Below, one piece after another: positions 42,747-52,299 of a DNA stretch of 64,000 nucleotides (positions within the stretch are counted from its first letter, which is position 1; each line of letters starts with the position of its first letter). Location: contig NC_010694.1 of NCBI RefSeq assembly GCF_000026185.1, positions 3,348,001 to 3,412,000 on the forward strand. The letters are read 5' to 3'. Source of the stretch: Erwinia tasmaniensis Et1/99. Lineage in GTDB: Bacteria; Pseudomonadota; Gammaproteobacteria; Enterobacterales; Enterobacteriaceae. The notes beneath the pieces were generated by a model, which was not told the DNA's origin, searched no databases, and saw nothing but the letters and a program-made list of their open reading frames with translations. A program made the position numbers and the translations under genes.

Positions 42747-45110
42747 ATGTCTGATTCCCGCGCACGTCTGCCGCGCGTTTTTAACAAAACAGCACCTTTG
42801 GCTTTGGCTATGCACTGCACATTTGTACTGCCCGTCCTGTTTACCCCGGCCCTGGCGGCGGCGGTGAGCCAGAACGCGGTGGCCAACTACCGGATCGCGC
42901 CCGGCGATCTGGACAGTGCGCTCAATCAGTTTGCCACCGCCTCCGGCATCGCCCTTTCGGTCGATGCCTCTGTCACCCAGGGCAAAACCAGCCCAGGCTT
43001 GAACGGTAACTACCCGATCGACCAGGGACTGAACGCCCTGCTTAGTGGCAGTGGGCTACAGGCGAAATCACTGGGAAACAATGCGTTTACGCTGGAGAAG
43101 CTGCCGGCCGCCACCGATACTGATACGCTGACGGTAGTGGGCGACTGGCTGGCCGATGCGCGGGAAAACGATGTCTTCGAGCATGCCGGTGCACGCGACG
43201 TGCTGCGCCGGGAAGATTTTATCAAAACCGGTGCCACTAACGCGCGTGAGGCGCTAAACCGCATTCCCGGCGTAAACGCGCCGGAAAATAACGGTACCGG
43301 CAGCCATGATATGGCAATGAACTTTGGTATTCGCGGCCTGAACCCGCGTCTTGCCAGCCGCTCTACCGTTCTGATGGACGGTATTCCGGTGCCGTTTGCG
43401 CCATACGGCCAGCCACAGCTGTCCCTTGCCCCGGTGTCATTAGGCAATATGGAAGCGATAGACGTGGTGCGCGGCGGCGGCGCGGTACGCTATGGGCCGC
43501 AAAGCGTTGGCGGCGTGGTCAATTTTGTCACCCGCGCCATCCCGAAGGATTTTGCGATTGAGGCGGGGATGGAGGGGTTACTGTCCCCTCCTTCCAGCCA
43601 GAACGATCCCAAAGGCAGCGGCAACCTGCTGATTGGTGGCACCGCTGACAACGGTCTCGGCGCTGCGCTGCTTTACTCCGGCACACGCGGCAGCGACTGG
43701 CGCGAACACAGCTCGACAAAAATCGATGATGTGATGCTGAAAACCCGCTACGCGCCGAACGAGGTGCACACCTTCAGCAGCTTACTGCAGTATTATGAAG
43801 GTCGTGCGCAGATGCCGGGTGGCCTGTCGCGGGCGAAATATGATGCCGACCGCTTCCAGTCAACCCGCCCTTATGATGAGTTCTGGGGCCGTCGCCAGCT
43901 GGCCAGTTTTGGCTATCAGTTCCAGCCTGATACCCAGCACAAATTCAATATTCTGACTTTCTACACCAACACGTTACGCAGCGGGTATCTGGATCAGGGC
44001 AAAAACCTGACCCTTTCACCGCGCGAATACTGGGTGCGTGGCGTCGAACCGCGCTACAGTCAGAGCTTCACCTGGGGAGAAACCGCTCACGAGGTCGGCG
44101 TCGGTTACCGCTATGTCAGTGAGTCTACCCACGAGCTGCGCTATACCAGTAAGGCCAGCAGCGGCAGATTGCCAACCGGCAACAGCCCGTACGATCGTGA
44201 TACGCAGTCCGGCACCGAGGCTCACGCCTGGTACATTGACGACCGTATCGACGTGGGCAACTGGACGCTGACGCCAGGCATGCGCTATGAGCATATTCAG
44301 TCTTACCAGAACAACTTTATTAAGGGTGAAAAGCAGGAAATTGGCTACAACGCCCCGCTGCCCGCGCTCAACGTGCTCTACCATCTGAATGACGAATGGA
44401 ATCTGTATGCCAATACCGAAGGCTCCTTCGGCACCGTGCAGTACAGCCAGATAGGTAAAGCGGTCAGCAGCGGCAGCGTGGAGCCGGAAAAAGCACGTAC
44501 CTGGGAACTGGGTACCCGATTTGATAATCAGGTACTTCAGGCCGAAGCCGGGCTGTTCTTAATCAACTTCAGCAACCAGTATGACTCCAATCAGGTCACC
44601 GACAGCGTGACGGCACGCGGAAAAACCCGTCATACCGGGCTGGAGAGCAAGGTGCGCTACGATCTTGGAGATTTCTCCCCAGCGCTTGAGAACCTGTCGG
44701 TTTCAGCCAGCTATGCCTACGTCAATGCGGTTATCCGCGAACAGGGCGACTACCACGGCAACCAGGTGCCGTTCTCACCGAAACACAAAGGCACGGTGGG
44801 CATGGATTATCGCACCGGCAGCTGGACCCTTAATCTTAACGGTGAATACCAGTCGTCGCAGTTCGCCGACAACGCCAATACCGTTAAGGAAAGCGCCGAT
44901 GGCAGTACCGGCCGCATTCCGGGCTTTATGCTGTGGGGCGCACGCGCTAACTACGATTTCGGGCCGCAGTATGCCAACCTGAATATGGCCGTTGGCGTGA
45001 AAAACCTCTTCGACCATGAGTACTTCACCCGCGCCTACGACGACAACAACAAAGGGATCTATGCCGGGCAGCCGCGCACGGTTTACCTGCAAGGCTCACT
45101 GAAGTTCTGA
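42747..45110 (+). CDS. fecA: Ferric citrate TonB-dependent receptor with signalling domain
   Basis: A 787-residue receptor. The signal peptide ends LAAA. The N-terminal signalling (STN) domain is [20 protein letters not shown] to [10 protein letters not shown] (about 44-120). The TonB box region is DTLTVVGDW. The plug shows [20 protein letters not shown] and [10 protein letters not shown], and the barrel ends [12 protein letters not shown] with terminal Phe. The presence of the signalling domain and position after fecIR identify FecA. The ATG at 42747 is preferred over 42735 because GGAG lies 6 nt before it. Confidence 0.96.
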   Translation: MSDSRARLPRVFNKTAPLALAMHCTFVLPVLFTPALAAAVSQNAVANYRIAPGDLDSALNQFATASGIALSVDASVTQGKTSPGLNGNYPIDQGLNALLSGSGLQAKSLGNNAFTLEKLPAATDTDTLTVVGDWLADARENDVFEHAGARDVLRREDFIKTGATNAREALNRIPGVNAPENNGTGSHDMAMNFGIRGLNPRLASRSTVLMDGIPVPFAPYGQPQLSLAPVSLGNMEAIDVVRGGGAVRYGPQSVGGVVNFVTRAIPKDFAIEAGMEGLLSPPSSQNDPKGSGNLLIGGTADNGLGAALLYSGTRGSDWREHSSTKIDDVMLKTRYAPNEVHTFSSLLQYYEGRAQMPGGLSRAKYDADRFQSTRPYDEFWGRRQLASFGYQFQPDTQHKFNILTFYTNTLRSGYLDQGKNLTLSPREYWVRGVEPRYSQSFTWGETAHEVGVGYRYVSESTHELRYTSKASSGRLPTGNSPYDRDTQSGTEAHAWYIDDRIDVGNWTLTPGMRYEHIQSYQNNFIKGEKQEIGYNAPLPALNVLYHLNDEWNLYANTEGSFGTVQYSQIGKAVSSGSVEPEKARTWELGTRFDNQVLQAEAGLFLINFSNQYDSNQVTDSVTARGKTRHTGLESKVRYDLGDFSPALENLSVSASYAYVNAVIREQGDYHGNQVPFSPKHKGTVGMDYRTGSWTLNLNGEYQSSQFADNANTVKESADGSTGRIPGFMLWGARANYDFGPQYANLNMAVGVKNLFDHEYFTRAYDDNNKGIYAGQPRTVYLQGSLKF

Positions 45111-45124
45111 TATCTTACGTGCTT

Positions 45125-45160
45125 GCGGGCTGCCTCTGGCGGCCCGCTTTGCTGTTTTTA
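45125..45160 (+). terminator. Attenuating hairpin between fecA and fecB
   Basis: GCGGGC (45125-45130) pairs with GCCCGC (45142-45147), followed by TTTGCTGTTTTT. It lies between the receptor gene and the transporter genes and would give more fecA than fecBCDE mRNA, as is known for E. coli fec. Confidence 0.7.
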
Positions 45161-45175
45161 TCACCTGGAGGGATC

Positions 45176-46081
45176 ATGTTGACACGTTTTATCCTCGTCC
45201 TGCTTAGCGTTCTGCTGCCGGGGCTTTCCATCGCGCAGGCGGTGACCGTTCAGGACAGTAACGGAAGCTTTACTCTCGAACATCCACCGGCCCGCGTTGT
45301 GGTGCTGGAACTCTCCTTTGTCGATGCGCTGGCCGCCGTCGGCGTCAGTCCGACGGGCGTAGCGGACGACAATGACCCGAAACGCGTTCTGCCTGCCGTA
45401 CGCGAACATCTTAAGCCGTGGCAATCGGTCGGCACCCGCGCCCAGCCCTCACTGGAAACGATTGCCGCGTTAAAACCGGATCTGATTATTGCCGACAGCG
45501 CACGCCACCAGGGCATTTATCGCCAGCTGTCCAGCATTGCTCCGACCCTGATGCTGAAATCACGCAATGAAACTTACGCAGAAAACCTGCAATCGGCGGC
45601 GATAATAGGCAAAGTGCTGGGAAAAGACACGGAAATGCAGCAGCGCCTGGCCCTGCACCACCAGCGGATGGAGCAATTTTCCAGCCAGCTGCCCAAGGGG
45701 GTGAAGGTGGTGTTTGGCACCTCGCGCGAACAGCAGTTCAACCTGCACAGCAGCGCATCCTATACCGGCAGCGTGCTGACGGCGCTGGGCATGGCGGTGT
45801 CTGCGCCGATCAATCAGGCAGAACTCTCCAATATCAGCCTTGAGCAGCTGCTGGCGATCAACCCTGACTGGCTGATCGTGGCCCACTACCGGCAGCAAAG
45901 CATCATACGCGACTGGCAGCAGGACCCACTTTGGCAGATGCTGACGGCGGCGCAGCATAACCAGGTGGCGGCGGTTGACAGCAACAGCTGGGCGCGGATG
46001 CGCGGGATATTTGCCGCCGAGCAGATTGCATCAGACCTGGTGGCCATCATTCATCATCGGCCTCTGACGCCCGCACAATGA
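45176..46081 (+). CDS. fecB: Ferric citrate periplasmic binding protein
   Basis: A 301-residue periplasmic protein with signal peptide MLTRFILVLLSVLLPGLSIA. The mature part shows the FecB/FhuD-type fold: VQDSNGSFTLEHPPARVVVLEL, SVGTRAQPSLETIAALKPDLIIAD, and WARMRGIFAAEQIASDLV. The ATG at 45176 has GGAGGG 3-8 nt upstream and starts the signal peptide, so the longer frame from 45119 is not used. It overlaps fecC by ATGA. Confidence 0.93.
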   Translation: MLTRFILVLLSVLLPGLSIAQAVTVQDSNGSFTLEHPPARVVVLELSFVDALAAVGVSPTGVADDNDPKRVLPAVREHLKPWQSVGTRAQPSLETIAALKPDLIIADSARHQGIYRQLSSIAPTLMLKSRNETYAENLQSAAIIGKVLGKDTEMQQRLALHHQRMEQFSSQLPKGVKVVFGTSREQQFNLHSSASYTGSVLTALGMAVSAPINQAELSNISLEQLLAINPDWLIVAHYRQQSIIRDWQQDPLWQMLTAAQHNQVAAVDSNSWARMRGIFAAEQIASDLVAIIHHRPLTPAQ

Positions 46082-47070
46082 TGTCCGGCCGACCGCTTAT
46101 CGCCTGGAGTTTGCCGCTGGTCCTGCTGGCCGGGGTATTCTGGCTGTCACTGTTCAGCTGGTCGCAGGTGCCGATAGCGCCCTGGCAGGCACTATCAGCC
46201 ATGCTGCCGGGCAAAGTGAACGATCTGCCGCAGGCGCTGGTGGTCAATTTGCGCCTGCCGCGTAGCCTGGTGGCGATGCTGCTGGGCGCCAGCCTGGCGG
46301 TAGCGGGCTGTCTGCTGCAAACGCTGACCCGCAATCCGCTGGCTTCCCCCTCTCTGCTGGGCATCAATGCCGGAGCGTCACTGGCGATGGTTATCGCCAG
46401 CGCCTTCAACCCCAGCTGGGTGTCCGGGTACAGCATCGCGCTGCTGGCGGCGCTGGGTGGCGGCCTGAGCTGGGGTATTGTGATGCTGCTCGGCAGGGGG
46501 TGGGATGCCGGCGACCGCAGCCGCCTTATTCTCGGCGGAGTGGCGGTGTCAGCCCTGTGCGCGGCGCTGACGCGCGCCATTCTGCTGCTGGCGGAAGATC
46601 ATGCCTGGGGCATACTTCACTGGCTGGCCGGGGGAGTCTCGCATGTCCGCTGGCGTGAATTCTGGCAGCTGCTGCCCTTCAGCGCCCTGCTGCTCCCGCT
46701 GGCCTGGCTGTTCGCCAGCCGTCTGAATCTGTTACAGCTCAGTGACGACAGCGCCCGCACCCTCGGTATTCGCCTGGGGCAGCTGCGCCTGCTGGTCAAC
46801 CTGCTGGTGGTGCTGCTGGTGGGCAGCTGTGTCAGCGTGGCCGGGCCGGTGGCCTTTCTTGGCCTGCTGGTGCCGCATATGGCTCGCGCCTGGATCGGTA
46901 ACGATCTGCGTCTCGCGCTGCCGATCGCCATGCTGTTTGGTGCCCTGCTGATGCTGCTGGCCGACCTGCTGGCGCGCGCGGTCGCCTTTCCAGCCGACCT
47001 GCCCGCCGGAGCACTGCTGGCGCTGATCGGCGCGCCCTGCTTTATCTGGCTGGTCAGGAGGCGTACGTGA
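46078..47070 (+). CDS. fecC: Ferric citrate ABC transporter permease
   Basis: A 330-residue FecCD-type permease with about nine to ten transmembrane helices. Signature segments: LRLPRSLVAMLLGASLAVAG, LLQTLTRNPLASPSLLGINA, and GPVAFLGLLVPHMARAW. It forms the inner-membrane channel with FecD and FecE. It overlaps fecB and fecD by 4 nt each. Confidence 0.94.
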   Translation: MMSGRPLIAWSLPLVLLAGVFWLSLFSWSQVPIAPWQALSAMLPGKVNDLPQALVVNLRLPRSLVAMLLGASLAVAGCLLQTLTRNPLASPSLLGINAGASLAMVIASAFNPSWVSGYSIALLAALGGGLSWGIVMLLGRGWDAGDRSRLILGGVAVSALCAALTRAILLLAEDHAWGILHWLAGGVSHVRWREFWQLLPFSALLLPLAWLFASRLNLLQLSDDSARTLGIRLGQLRLLVNLLVVLLVGSCVSVAGPVAFLGLLVPHMARAWIGNDLRLALPIAMLFGALLMLLADLLARAVAFPADLPAGALLALIGAPCFIWLVRRRT

Positions 47071-48029
47071 AGAAACCTGCCCTGACGCTGACCATCCTGC
47101 TGGCGCTGGTAATGATAGTGATGCTGCTTTCGGTACGCTACGGCAGTGAAACGCTGAGCTTCGCCGACCTTCAGCGGGCGTTACGGCCTGGTGACAGTCA
47201 CTATTTCGCTCTGATGGAGTACCGCCTGCCGCGCATCCTGCTGGCACTGTTGGTCGGGGCCGCGCTGGCGCTCTCCGGCGTGCTGGTACAGGGAGTGGTG
47301 CGTAATCCGCTGGCTTCACCGGAGATCCTCGGCGTTAATCATGCCGCCGGGCTGATGTCGATCGGTACCCTGATGCTGTTCCCCGCGCTGCCGGTCATGT
47401 GGCTACCGCTGCTGGCCTTTATCGGCGCGGTGCTGGCGTTTGCCGTGCTACGGCTGGCGGCGGGCAGCAGCACCCCCCTGCGCCTGGCGCTACTCGGCGT
47501 GGCCTTAACCGCGTTATATGCCAGCGTTACCGATTATTTAATGTTGTCACATCCGCTGGAGATCAATCAGGCGCTGATGTGGCTCACCGGCAGTCTTTGG
47601 GGCCGTGGCTGGGCATTTGTTTATGTCGCCCTGCCGTGGCTGTTACTGCTGTTACCACTCGGTATGTTACTCTGCCGTCGGCTGGATCTGCTGGTGCTGG
47701 GAGAAGAGCAGGCCGCCACTCTCGGCGTTAACGTGCGCAGAACCCAGCGGCTTACCCTGCTGCTGGCGCTGGCGCTGGCGGCCGGCAGCGTCGCGGTCTG
47801 TGGCCCGCTAAGCTTTATTGGCCTGCTGGCACCGCATCTTACCCGCCGCCTGGTGGGCGGTCGCCATCACTGGCTGATCCCCGGCGCGATGCTGGTGGGC
47901 GCCCTGCTGCTGCTGCTGGCCGACCTGCTGGCGCGTACCCTGCATCCCCCGCTGGAGCTTCCCGCCGGGATACTGACGGCCTGTATCGGTGCGCCCTACT
48001 TTTTCTGGCTTTTAATGAGAACCCGCTAA
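47067..48029 (+). CDS. fecD: Ferric citrate ABC transporter permease
   Basis: A 320-residue FecCD-type permease: YRLPRILLALLVGAALALSG, VLVQGVVRNPLASPEILGVN, GPLSFIGLLAPHLTRRLVGG, with about nine to ten transmembrane helices. It pairs with FecC. It overlaps fecC by 4 nt and fecE by 1 nt. Confidence 0.94.
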   Translation: MKKPALTLTILLALVMIVMLLSVRYGSETLSFADLQRALRPGDSHYFALMEYRLPRILLALLVGAALALSGVLVQGVVRNPLASPEILGVNHAAGLMSIGTLMLFPALPVMWLPLLAFIGAVLAFAVLRLAAGSSTPLRLALLGVALTALYASVTDYLMLSHPLEINQALMWLTGSLWGRGWAFVYVALPWLLLLLPLGMLLCRRLDLLVLGEEQAATLGVNVRRTQRLTLLLALALAAGSVAVCGPLSFIGLLAPHLTRRLVGGRHHWLIPGAMLVGALLLLLADLLARTLHPPLELPAGILTACIGAPYFFWLLMRTR

Positions 48030-48799
48030 TGATGCCACTGATCCTGAAAGAGTTGAGCGCCGGATATGCGAATAAATCCGTTCTGCACTCTCTCTCCCTG
48101 GCGCTGCCAGCAGGGCGTATCACCGCGTTGCTCGGCCCCAACGGCTGCGGTAAATCGACGCTGCTGCGCTGCTGCGCCCGGCTGCTGACCCCGCAGCACG
48201 GAAAAGTCATGTCGGGAGATAAGGATCTGGCCGCGTTGTCAGCCCGCCAGCTGGGCCAGCGCCTGGCGCTACTGCCGCAGCAGCATTTAGCACCGGAAGG
48301 CGTCAGTGTGCAGGAGCTGGTAGGCTATGGCCGCAGTCCGTGGCTGAATCTGTTTGGCCGCATGGGCACGCGGGATCGCCAGCTGGTTCAGTCCGCGATG
48401 GAAGAAACGCAGATCGCCCAGCTGGCTAACCGACGGGTGTGCGAACTCTCCGGCGGCCAGCGGCAGCGGGCCTTTCTTGCCATGGCGCTGGCGCAGGACA
48501 CGCCGCTGCTGCTGCTTGATGAGCCAACCACCTGGCTGGACATCAATCATCAAATCGAGCTGATGTCGCTGCTGCGTATACGACAGCAGCAGGGAAAAAC
48601 CGTGGTTGCGGTGTTACACGATCTGAATCAGGCCAGCCGTTACTGCGACTATCTGGTTCTGATGTCCGCAGGGCAGGTGGTGGCCAGCGGCACGCCTGAG
48701 CAGGTGATGACTCCCGCGCTGCTGCAACAGGTTTTCTCAATCAGAGCAGAGATCCACCCGGACCCGGTTTCAGGACGCCCGATGTGCGTGGTGCTGTAG
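48029..48799 (+). CDS. fecE: Ferric citrate ABC transporter ATPase
   Basis: A 256-residue ATPase of the FecE/FhuC type: Walker A LLGPNGCGKSTLLRCC, signature LSGGQRQRAFLAMALAQ, Walker B LLLLDEPTTWLD, H-loop LHDLNQASRYCDYLV. It powers import through FecCD and is the last gene of the operon. The N-terminus MMPLILKELSAGYANKSVLH allows a start at either Met. Confidence 0.95.
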   Translation: MMPLILKELSAGYANKSVLHSLSLALPAGRITALLGPNGCGKSTLLRCCARLLTPQHGKVMSGDKDLAALSARQLGQRLALLPQQHLAPEGVSVQELVGYGRSPWLNLFGRMGTRDRQLVQSAMEETQIAQLANRRVCELSGGQRQRAFLAMALAQDTPLLLLDEPTTWLDINHQIELMSLLRIRQQQGKTVVAVLHDLNQASRYCDYLVLMSAGQVVASGTPEQVMTPALLQQVFSIRAEIHPDPVSGRPMCVVL

Positions 48800-48968
48800 G
48801 CACGACGCCTGCCGTTTCCCCGGCACCTGAACCACGCTGCGCTTTTCTGTGAAATGATAAACACTGGCTATACTGATCGGGGTTGAGTTTGCAAAGACAG
48901 TATTATTTCGCCAGGCTGTTTCTGTCGGGAACATTAAGTAAAATCTCAAACCAGAAAAGGGAATAAAT

Positions 48969-49349
48969 ATGAAGCGTTTTATTATGGCGGCGTCTGTTAC
49001 CGTAGCGGGTTTCTGCAGTGTCGCGCATGCGGCCGTGCCTGATAATGCAGCCGTGTATGCGACAGAACACTCTAAGGGATCAATGTCAATTGCCGGCAAA
49101 GATGTCTACACAAAAACCTTTGAAGTGATGGTGGCCAACCTGGCTGATAAAGAGTTCGATTTATCAACCCTCTGTCTGAAAGCGGTTGCCCCGGATCACC
49201 AGGAGTTTAAGCTGGATACGGTTGATGAAAAGCTCACCACGGGCAAGGTGAAAAAAGGTCAATCGGTCAAAGGTATTGCTGTATTCGCTTCAGATAACGC
49301 GGCCGTTCAGCAGACTGCACTAGTTAAATTAACGGACGACTGCAAATAA
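48969..49349 (+). CDS. Periplasmic DUF4354-like protein
   Basis: A 126-residue protein with a signal peptide (about 1-21, ending AHA). The mature part begins AVPDNAAVYATEHSKGSMSI and continues with a beta-sandwich-like pattern (YTKTFEVMVANLADKEFDLS, then CLKAVAPDHQEFKLDTVDEK). It has two cysteines, one mid-protein and one at the C-terminal DDCK, which may form a disulfide. I associate it with the DUF4354 family, whose function is unknown. AAAGGGAATAAAT precedes the ATG. It is monocistronic, with a hairpin downstream. Confidence 0.72.
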   Translation: MKRFIMAASVTVAGFCSVAHAAVPDNAAVYATEHSKGSMSIAGKDVYTKTFEVMVANLADKEFDLSTLCLKAVAPDHQEFKLDTVDEKLTTGKVKKGQSVKGIAVFASDNAAVQQTALVKLTDDCK

Positions 49350-49379
49350 CAGATTCAGCCAGCGTCACGTCAGGCTTTG

Positions 49380-49421
49380 GTGGTCAGGAAACAGGCTCTT
49401 AGCGGGCCGTTCCCTGACCAC
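49380..49421. terminator. Long inverted repeat downstream of the DUF4354-like gene
   Basis: GTGGTCAGG (49380-49388) and CCTGACCAC (49413-49421) form a 9-bp stem that extends inward with imperfect pairing. No U-tract follows, so its role as a terminator is uncertain. Confidence 0.45.
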
Positions 49422-49716
49422 GATACATCCTTTCAGATCCCCGCCAGGCCAAGCCTCCTGCCGATACGTTTTAAGATATATCTCACCACAGCGCGGCCAC
49501 GAACTTGCGCATACAAAGATCTGTTGCTAGTTTTTTAAGGGCATTCCTTGTCTTGCAGGAAGCAACAATTGCGGGCGTCATCGTCATTCTGGTGGCCAAA
49601 AAGCGTACGTTTTCGCCTGCCAGTGACGAATGTTGCGTTATCGGATAATAACAAATGAAGCGGCTGTTAGAACGGTGATGCTTCATTTTAGTTAAAAATG
49701 CACTCGGGGAAAAAAT

Positions 49717-50505
49717 ATGTTTACAGATCTTCAGGGAAAAGTGGCAGCGGTAACGGGCTCCTCCAGAGGAATAGGCGCAGCACTGGTTACCCGCTTAGTT
49801 GAAGAAGGGATGAATGTCGTCATTAATTACCATTCAAACAAAGAAGAAGCGCAGGAATTAGCCGATAAGTTGAACGGCCTGAAATCAGGCAAAGCCATCA
49901 TATTTGGTGGTGATATCAGTGACGAAAACATCGCCCATAACTTCGTTCATACTGCCATAGATCGTTTCGGCAAGCTGGATTTGCTGATTAATAATGCCGG
50001 AATTGAAATTCAAAGCCCGGCGCACAAAATAACCCTGGATGACTGGCGCAAGGTGATTGACGTCAATCTAACCAGCTATTTTCTCACCGCCCGCTCCGCG
50101 CTTAACTACTTTTTAGAAAACGACATCAAGGGCAACATTATTAACGTCTCGTCCGTACACGAGATTATTCCCTGGCCGACTTTCGTCAGCTATGCCGCCA
50201 GCAAAGGCGGTGTGCGCATGCTGACTCAATCTCTTGCCCTGGAATATGCTGAAAAAGGCATCCGGGTTAATGCTATCGGGCCGGGCGCTATCAATACGCC
50301 GATGAACCAGGAGAAAATGGGCGATGAGGCGCTGCGCCTGGAGCTGGAAGAGCTTATCCCGATGAAATATGTCGCTGAACCAGAGATCGTTGCCAATGTT
50401 GCCGCCTGGCTGGCCTCCGATCAGTCTGCATACATTACCGGGCAAACCATTTTCGTTGATGGCGGAATGACGCTGTATCCCTCATTCCAGGGCGGAAAGG
50501 GCTAA
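49717..50505 (+). CDS. SDR-family oxidoreductase, glucose 1-dehydrogenase-like
   Basis: A 262-residue classical SDR. Cofactor motif VTGSSRGIGAALV (about 13-25), LLINNAGIE, catalytic Ser in INVSSVHE, YAASKGG with Tyr and Lys, then VNAIGPGAINTPMN. The VHEIIPWPTFVSYAASKGG segment and the C-terminal GQTIFVDGGMTLYPSF are characteristic of Bacillus-type glucose 1-dehydrogenases and relatives, many of which have other sugar or aldehyde substrates. The substrate is not proved. It is monocistronic and converges on the ArsR-type gene across a hairpin. Confidence 0.85.
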   Translation: MFTDLQGKVAAVTGSSRGIGAALVTRLVEEGMNVVINYHSNKEEAQELADKLNGLKSGKAIIFGGDISDENIAHNFVHTAIDRFGKLDLLINNAGIEIQSPAHKITLDDWRKVIDVNLTSYFLTARSALNYFLENDIKGNIINVSSVHEIIPWPTFVSYAASKGGVRMLTQSLALEYAEKGIRVNAIGPGAINTPMNQEKMGDEALRLELEELIPMKYVAEPEIVANVAAWLASDQSAYITGQTIFVDGGMTLYPSFQGGKG

Positions 50506-50514
50506 TTCCTGACT

Positions 50515-50539
50515 GAAGTGGCCAGAGACCGGCCACTTC
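50515..50539. terminator. Hairpin between the convergent SDR and ArsR-type genes
   Basis: GAAGTGGCC (50515-50523) and GGCCACTTC (50531-50539) form a perfect 9-bp stem with a 7-nt loop, 9 nt after the SDR stop. No clear U-tract follows; it may stop or protect transcripts from either side. Confidence 0.55.
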
Positions 50540-50574
50540 ACTTCTTCAGCCACGGTATGCCGGCGCATGAGCGG

Positions 50575-50889
50575 TCACAGATCGTCCAGGCACCTGGTGA
50601 CCGTCGAGGTGATCTCACGGATGCGCGGCTCGCTGCGACGATAATAAGTCCATTTGCCGACCTTGCTGGCTTCCAGCAGCCCCGCCTCATAAAGCACCTT
50701 AAGACAAAGTGACGTGGCGGGCTGGGATAACCCAGCCTTGTCCTGGATCAGGCTGGCACACACGCCATAACGCTCAAAATCATACAGCTGACTGTATCCG
50801 GCAAAGGATTCTGCCGGGTTTTTAAGCCACTTCAGTACCGCCATCCTCGTTGGATTAGCCAGTATTTTTATGGCGTTTTCTGGTGACAT
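50575..50889 (-). CDS. ArsR-family transcriptional regulator
   Basis: A 104-residue winged-helix protein: AIKILANPTRMAVLKWLKNP, then the DNA-reading region AGLSQPATSLCLKVLYEAGL and the wing ASKVGKWTYYRRSEPRIREI. Two cysteines (YGVCASL and TSLCLKV) might serve as redox or electrophile sensors. It is 15 nt downstream of the old yellow enzyme gene on the same strand and probably controls that operon. A palindromic AT-rich stretch (about 52066-52097) upstream of the operon is a candidate operator. Confidence 0.85.
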   Translation of the reverse strand: MSPENAIKILANPTRMAVLKWLKNPAESFAGYSQLYDFERYGVCASLIQDKAGLSQPATSLCLKVLYEAGLLEASKVGKWTYYRRSEPRIREITSTVTRCLDDL

Positions 50890-50904
50890 GCCGCCTCACA
50901 AACG

Positions 50905-52029
50905 TCAGGAACGATAAACCGGGTAGTCAGTATACCCTTTAGCCGTTCCGCCATACAGCGACGAGGCGTCAACAGCATTGAGCGGCAATCCCTGCTGTAA
51001 CCGGGTCGGCAGATCCGGGTTGGCGATAAAGGTTCTGCCAAAGCCAAACAAATCCCCCCAGCCCTTCAGGAAAACATGCTCCGCTTTTTCACGGGTATAG
51101 CGGCCGGAATACATAATCGGCGCCTGAAATGCGGCGCGCAGCTCGCGACGAAAATCGTCGGGCAGATCGGGGCTGTTATCCCAGTCGGCTTCAGCAATAG
51201 AAAGGTAGCCGATTGCCATCTCATCGAGCATGTTCGCCGCCGCGATGTAGGTCGTATGCGGATCGTCTTCCACCAGGCCGAGATAGACGCGTTCTTCATC
51301 GGTGCTGGTAAACAGCGGAGCAAAACGCACCCCAACCCGCTGGCTGCCGAAAACGGCGCTGACCGCAGCAACAATTTCCCGCAGAAAGCGCAGCCGGTTC
51401 GCCAGCGAACCGCCGTATTCGTCGCTGCGGAAATTGGTATGTTGAGAAATAAACTGGTTGATCAGATAGCCATTTGCCGCGTGCAGCTCCACGCCATCAA
51501 AACCCGCTGCTTTCGCATTGACGGCGGCCTGGCGATAAAGCCCGACGATCTCTTTCACTTCTGCCGTGGAAAGGGCGCGTGGGGTTTCCGGGGCGGTAAG
51601 GATGCCCTCACCCGGTCCGGTTTCGATAAAGACCCGCACGCCGGTTGCGGCTACCGCGGAGGGTGCGACCGGCGGCCGTTTCTCCGGCTGGAGCTCGCTG
51701 TGTGAAACCCGCCCGACATGCCACAACTGGCAGAATATCACCCCGCCTTCCTGGTGTACGGCATCGGTCACTTTATTCCAGCCGGAGAGCTGCTCCTCAC
51801 TGTGAATGCCCGGCGTCCAGGCATAGCCCTGGCCACGGGGTTCGATTTGGGTCCCTTCGGTTACCATAAATCCCGCGCCGGTACGCTGACGGTAATACTC
51901 GACCATCATCTCACCCGGAATATTGCCCGGCTGTTCGCTGCGGCAACGCGTGAGGGGAGGAAGAGCAATCCGGTTACGCAAGGCCAGATCGCCAATGTTC
52001 AGCGGACTAAAAAGAGTATTGTGTTTCAT
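50905..52029 (-). CDS. nemA: NemA-like old yellow enzyme (alkene reductase)
   Basis: A 374-residue flavin-dependent reductase of the OYE family, close in length to E. coli NemA (365). Visible motifs: LFSPLNIGDLALRNRIALPPLTRCRSE, the active-site region GFDGVELHAANGYLINQFIS with HAAN, NFRSDEYGGSLANRLRFL, and FIANPDLPTRLQQGLPLN. It reduces electrophilic alkenes and related compounds with NADPH and FMN in the cytoplasm. Its partner is an ArsR-type regulator, unlike E. coli where NemR is TetR-type, so the regulation differs although the enzyme is the same type. Confidence 0.85.
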   Translation of the reverse strand: MKHNTLFSPLNIGDLALRNRIALPPLTRCRSEQPGNIPGEMMVEYYRQRTGAGFMVTEGTQIEPRGQGYAWTPGIHSEEQLSGWNKVTDAVHQEGGVIFCQLWHVGRVSHSELQPEKRPPVAPSAVAATGVRVFIETGPGEGILTAPETPRALSTAEVKEIVGLYRQAAVNAKAAGFDGVELHAANGYLINQFISQHTNFRSDEYGGSLANRLRFLREIVAAVSAVFGSQRVGVRFAPLFTSTDEERVYLGLVEDDPHTTYIAAANMLDEMAIGYLSIAEADWDNSPDLPDDFRRELRAAFQAPIMYSGRYTREKAEHVFLKGWGDLFGFGRTFIANPDLPTRLQQGLPLNAVDASSLYGGTAKGYTDYPVYRS

Positions 52030-52299
52030 AAAAGCGCTTCTCTTAAGGTCAAAATGTGGCTGACATTATATTTATAAATTTAAATATGTAAATGTGATTA
52101 TTTGCCCGTGGAGTATTCCCAAGCGAATATTCATAGGTCGCACAGGGCAGAAGGAGGTAAATTACTCCTCTGAATTCTTTTCAAATCATTATCTTAAACA
52201 CGACCCCGGCCAGCGAGGAAACGGCCCGTTTATCGGCTGTCTCTCCGCTGGCAGGCGCGGGTCATTTTCGGCTTCAGGATCGGCCGAAACCTTTAGCGG

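Noticed and set aside
43010..45092. Long minus-strand frames over fecA
   Set aside because: Shadows of the fecA reading frame in GC-rich sequence.
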